The notes below the pieces were generated by a model. It made no database searches. It saw only the letters and a program-made list of their open reading frames with translations, and was not told the origin of the DNA. Below are positions 39,801 through 44,142 of a stretch of DNA of 44,142 bases, piece after piece (positions within the stretch are counted from its first letter, which is position 1; the number at the start of each line of letters is the position of its first letter). The stretch comes from Deltaproteobacteria bacterium (GTDB lineage: Bacteria; Myxococcota; Myxococcia; SLRQ01), in assembly GCA_029210625.1 (NCBI GenBank), contig JARGFU010000034.1:1-44142 (forward strand), written 5' to 3'. The translations under genes and the position numbers were made by a program.

Positions 39801-39825
39801 CCCGGGGGCCACCGAGGCCCCCGGG
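39801..39825. terminator. Bidirectional hairpin between convergent genes
   Basis: CCCGGGGGCC (39801-39810) pairs perfectly with GGCCCCCGGG (39816-39825) around ACCGA. It lies 16 bases beyond the asnS stop and 64 beyond the four-helix gene stop, so it can serve both. Confidence 0.7.
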
Positions 39826-39841
39826 GATCCTGGTCCCTCTC

Positions 39842-41173
<1,332 letters not shown>

Positions 41174-41253
41174 GGGGCGCGCAGTCTATTTGGCCGCACG
41201 CGGGCCAGCAAGCGGGTGGCGCCGCCCGCCCCGGATGGTTAGAGTCCCGCGCC

Positions 41254-43739
<2,486 letters not shown>

Positions 43740-43743
<4 letters not shown>

Positions 43744-44142
43744 GACGGCGGCGTCCGCTGGAGCTCCTGCTCGGCCTGCTCCTCGCGGGCGGGGGCTCCC
43801 TCGCCTGCGGCTACCGCCTCGCGGCCCGGCCGCCCCTCCCCGGAGGGGTCGAGCGGGTGCGGGTGGAGATCCTCTCCAACGACACCTCCGAGCTGGAGCT
43901 CGGCGCCATCGTGGCGGAGGCCCTCTCCCGCCACGTGGCCCGGGAGGATCGGCTGGCCAGCGGCGCCGCCCCGGACGCCCGCCTGATCGGCCGGGTGCTG
44001 AGGCCGAGGACGGGCGGGGTGGCCTTCCCGCCGGCCCTCCAGGGGGCGGGGCTCTACACCCAGAGCCTGGGGCTGGAGCTGCGCCTGCTCGACCCCGGGG
44101 GGAAGGTCCTGGGTCAGGCCCGGGTCAGCGCCAGCGAGCCCT
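43740..44142 (+). CDS. lptE: LPS-assembly lipoprotein LptE, N-terminal part (cut by window edge)
   Basis: 134 codons visible from the ATG overlapping the leuS stop (ATGA). Signal peptide (MRRRRPLELLLGLLLAGGGS) ending in lipobox SLAC, with Cys23 followed by GYRLA, the mature start typical of LptE. The rest (VERVRVEILSNDTSELELGA, then AIVAEALSRHV) fits the family. LptE plugs the LptD barrel that places LPS in the outer membrane. The 3' part lies beyond the window. Confidence 0.8.

Overview
The window comes from a high-GC bacterium. Lysine/alanine-rich histone H1-like protein tails, many predicted lipoproteins, a chemosensory operon containing a HEAT-repeat gene, and a GAF-GAF-sigma54 activator together suggest a Myxococcota-type (deltaproteobacterial) chromosome. 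This placement is inferred from gene content only. The left half (1 to about 22.97 kb) is the late, structural half of a prophage with a short-tailed (podovirus) virion. The right half (about 23.0 to 44.1 kb) is ordinary chromosome.

Prophage, all on the plus strand except one gene. The order is: large terminase C-terminus (cut by the window edge), a small connector-region protein, portal, Bbp19-like protein, scaffold, major capsid protein, Bbp16-like cement protein, a small capsid-region protein, T7 gp11-like adaptor, gp12-like nozzle, a gp13-like protein, gp14-like and gp15-like internal virion proteins, and a 2,602-residue ejection protein. The ejection protein carries an ADP-ribosyltransferase-like domain and a zincin (HETAH) motif. 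Most genes overlap by 1 to 8 bases, so the module reads as one coupled transcript. Strong hairpins follow each of the three capsid-region genes. One lipoprotein gene (8605-9006) is inserted on the opposite strand and looks like a lysogeny-expressed cargo gene.

The unusual part is the distal end. Coupled directly behind the ejection protein are three genes whose products look exported: a 151-residue Sec protein, a 619-residue Sec protein with LamG / carbohydrate-binding / LamG-like regions and many cysteines, and a 193-residue membrane-anchored cysteine-rich protein. A 123-bp imperfect tandem duplication lies between the first two. The prophage appears to end in a structured stretch and an 18-bp direct repeat at 22976-23015. 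No integrase, lysis or replication gene is visible here; they would lie to the left.

Chromosome: an anchored M23 peptidase; a minus-strand operon of a GAF-GAF-AAA+-Fis sigma54 activator and a lipoprotein; a riboflavin operon (ribE, a ribBA whose cyclohydrolase half looks degenerate, ribH) continuing into nusB, a stand-alone M17 N-terminal domain gene and a CDF cation transporter; a tightly coupled chemosensory operon (cheY, cheA, an H1-tailed cheW, cheW, HEAT, cheR, cheB, cheY) with no receptor gene; a four-helix-bundle (IVS-type) gene flanked by inverted copies of a GNACGT hexamer repeat; then divergent asnS and leuS, with lptE starting at the right edge. The same hexamer element also occurs after ribE, giving three copies in intergenic DNA.
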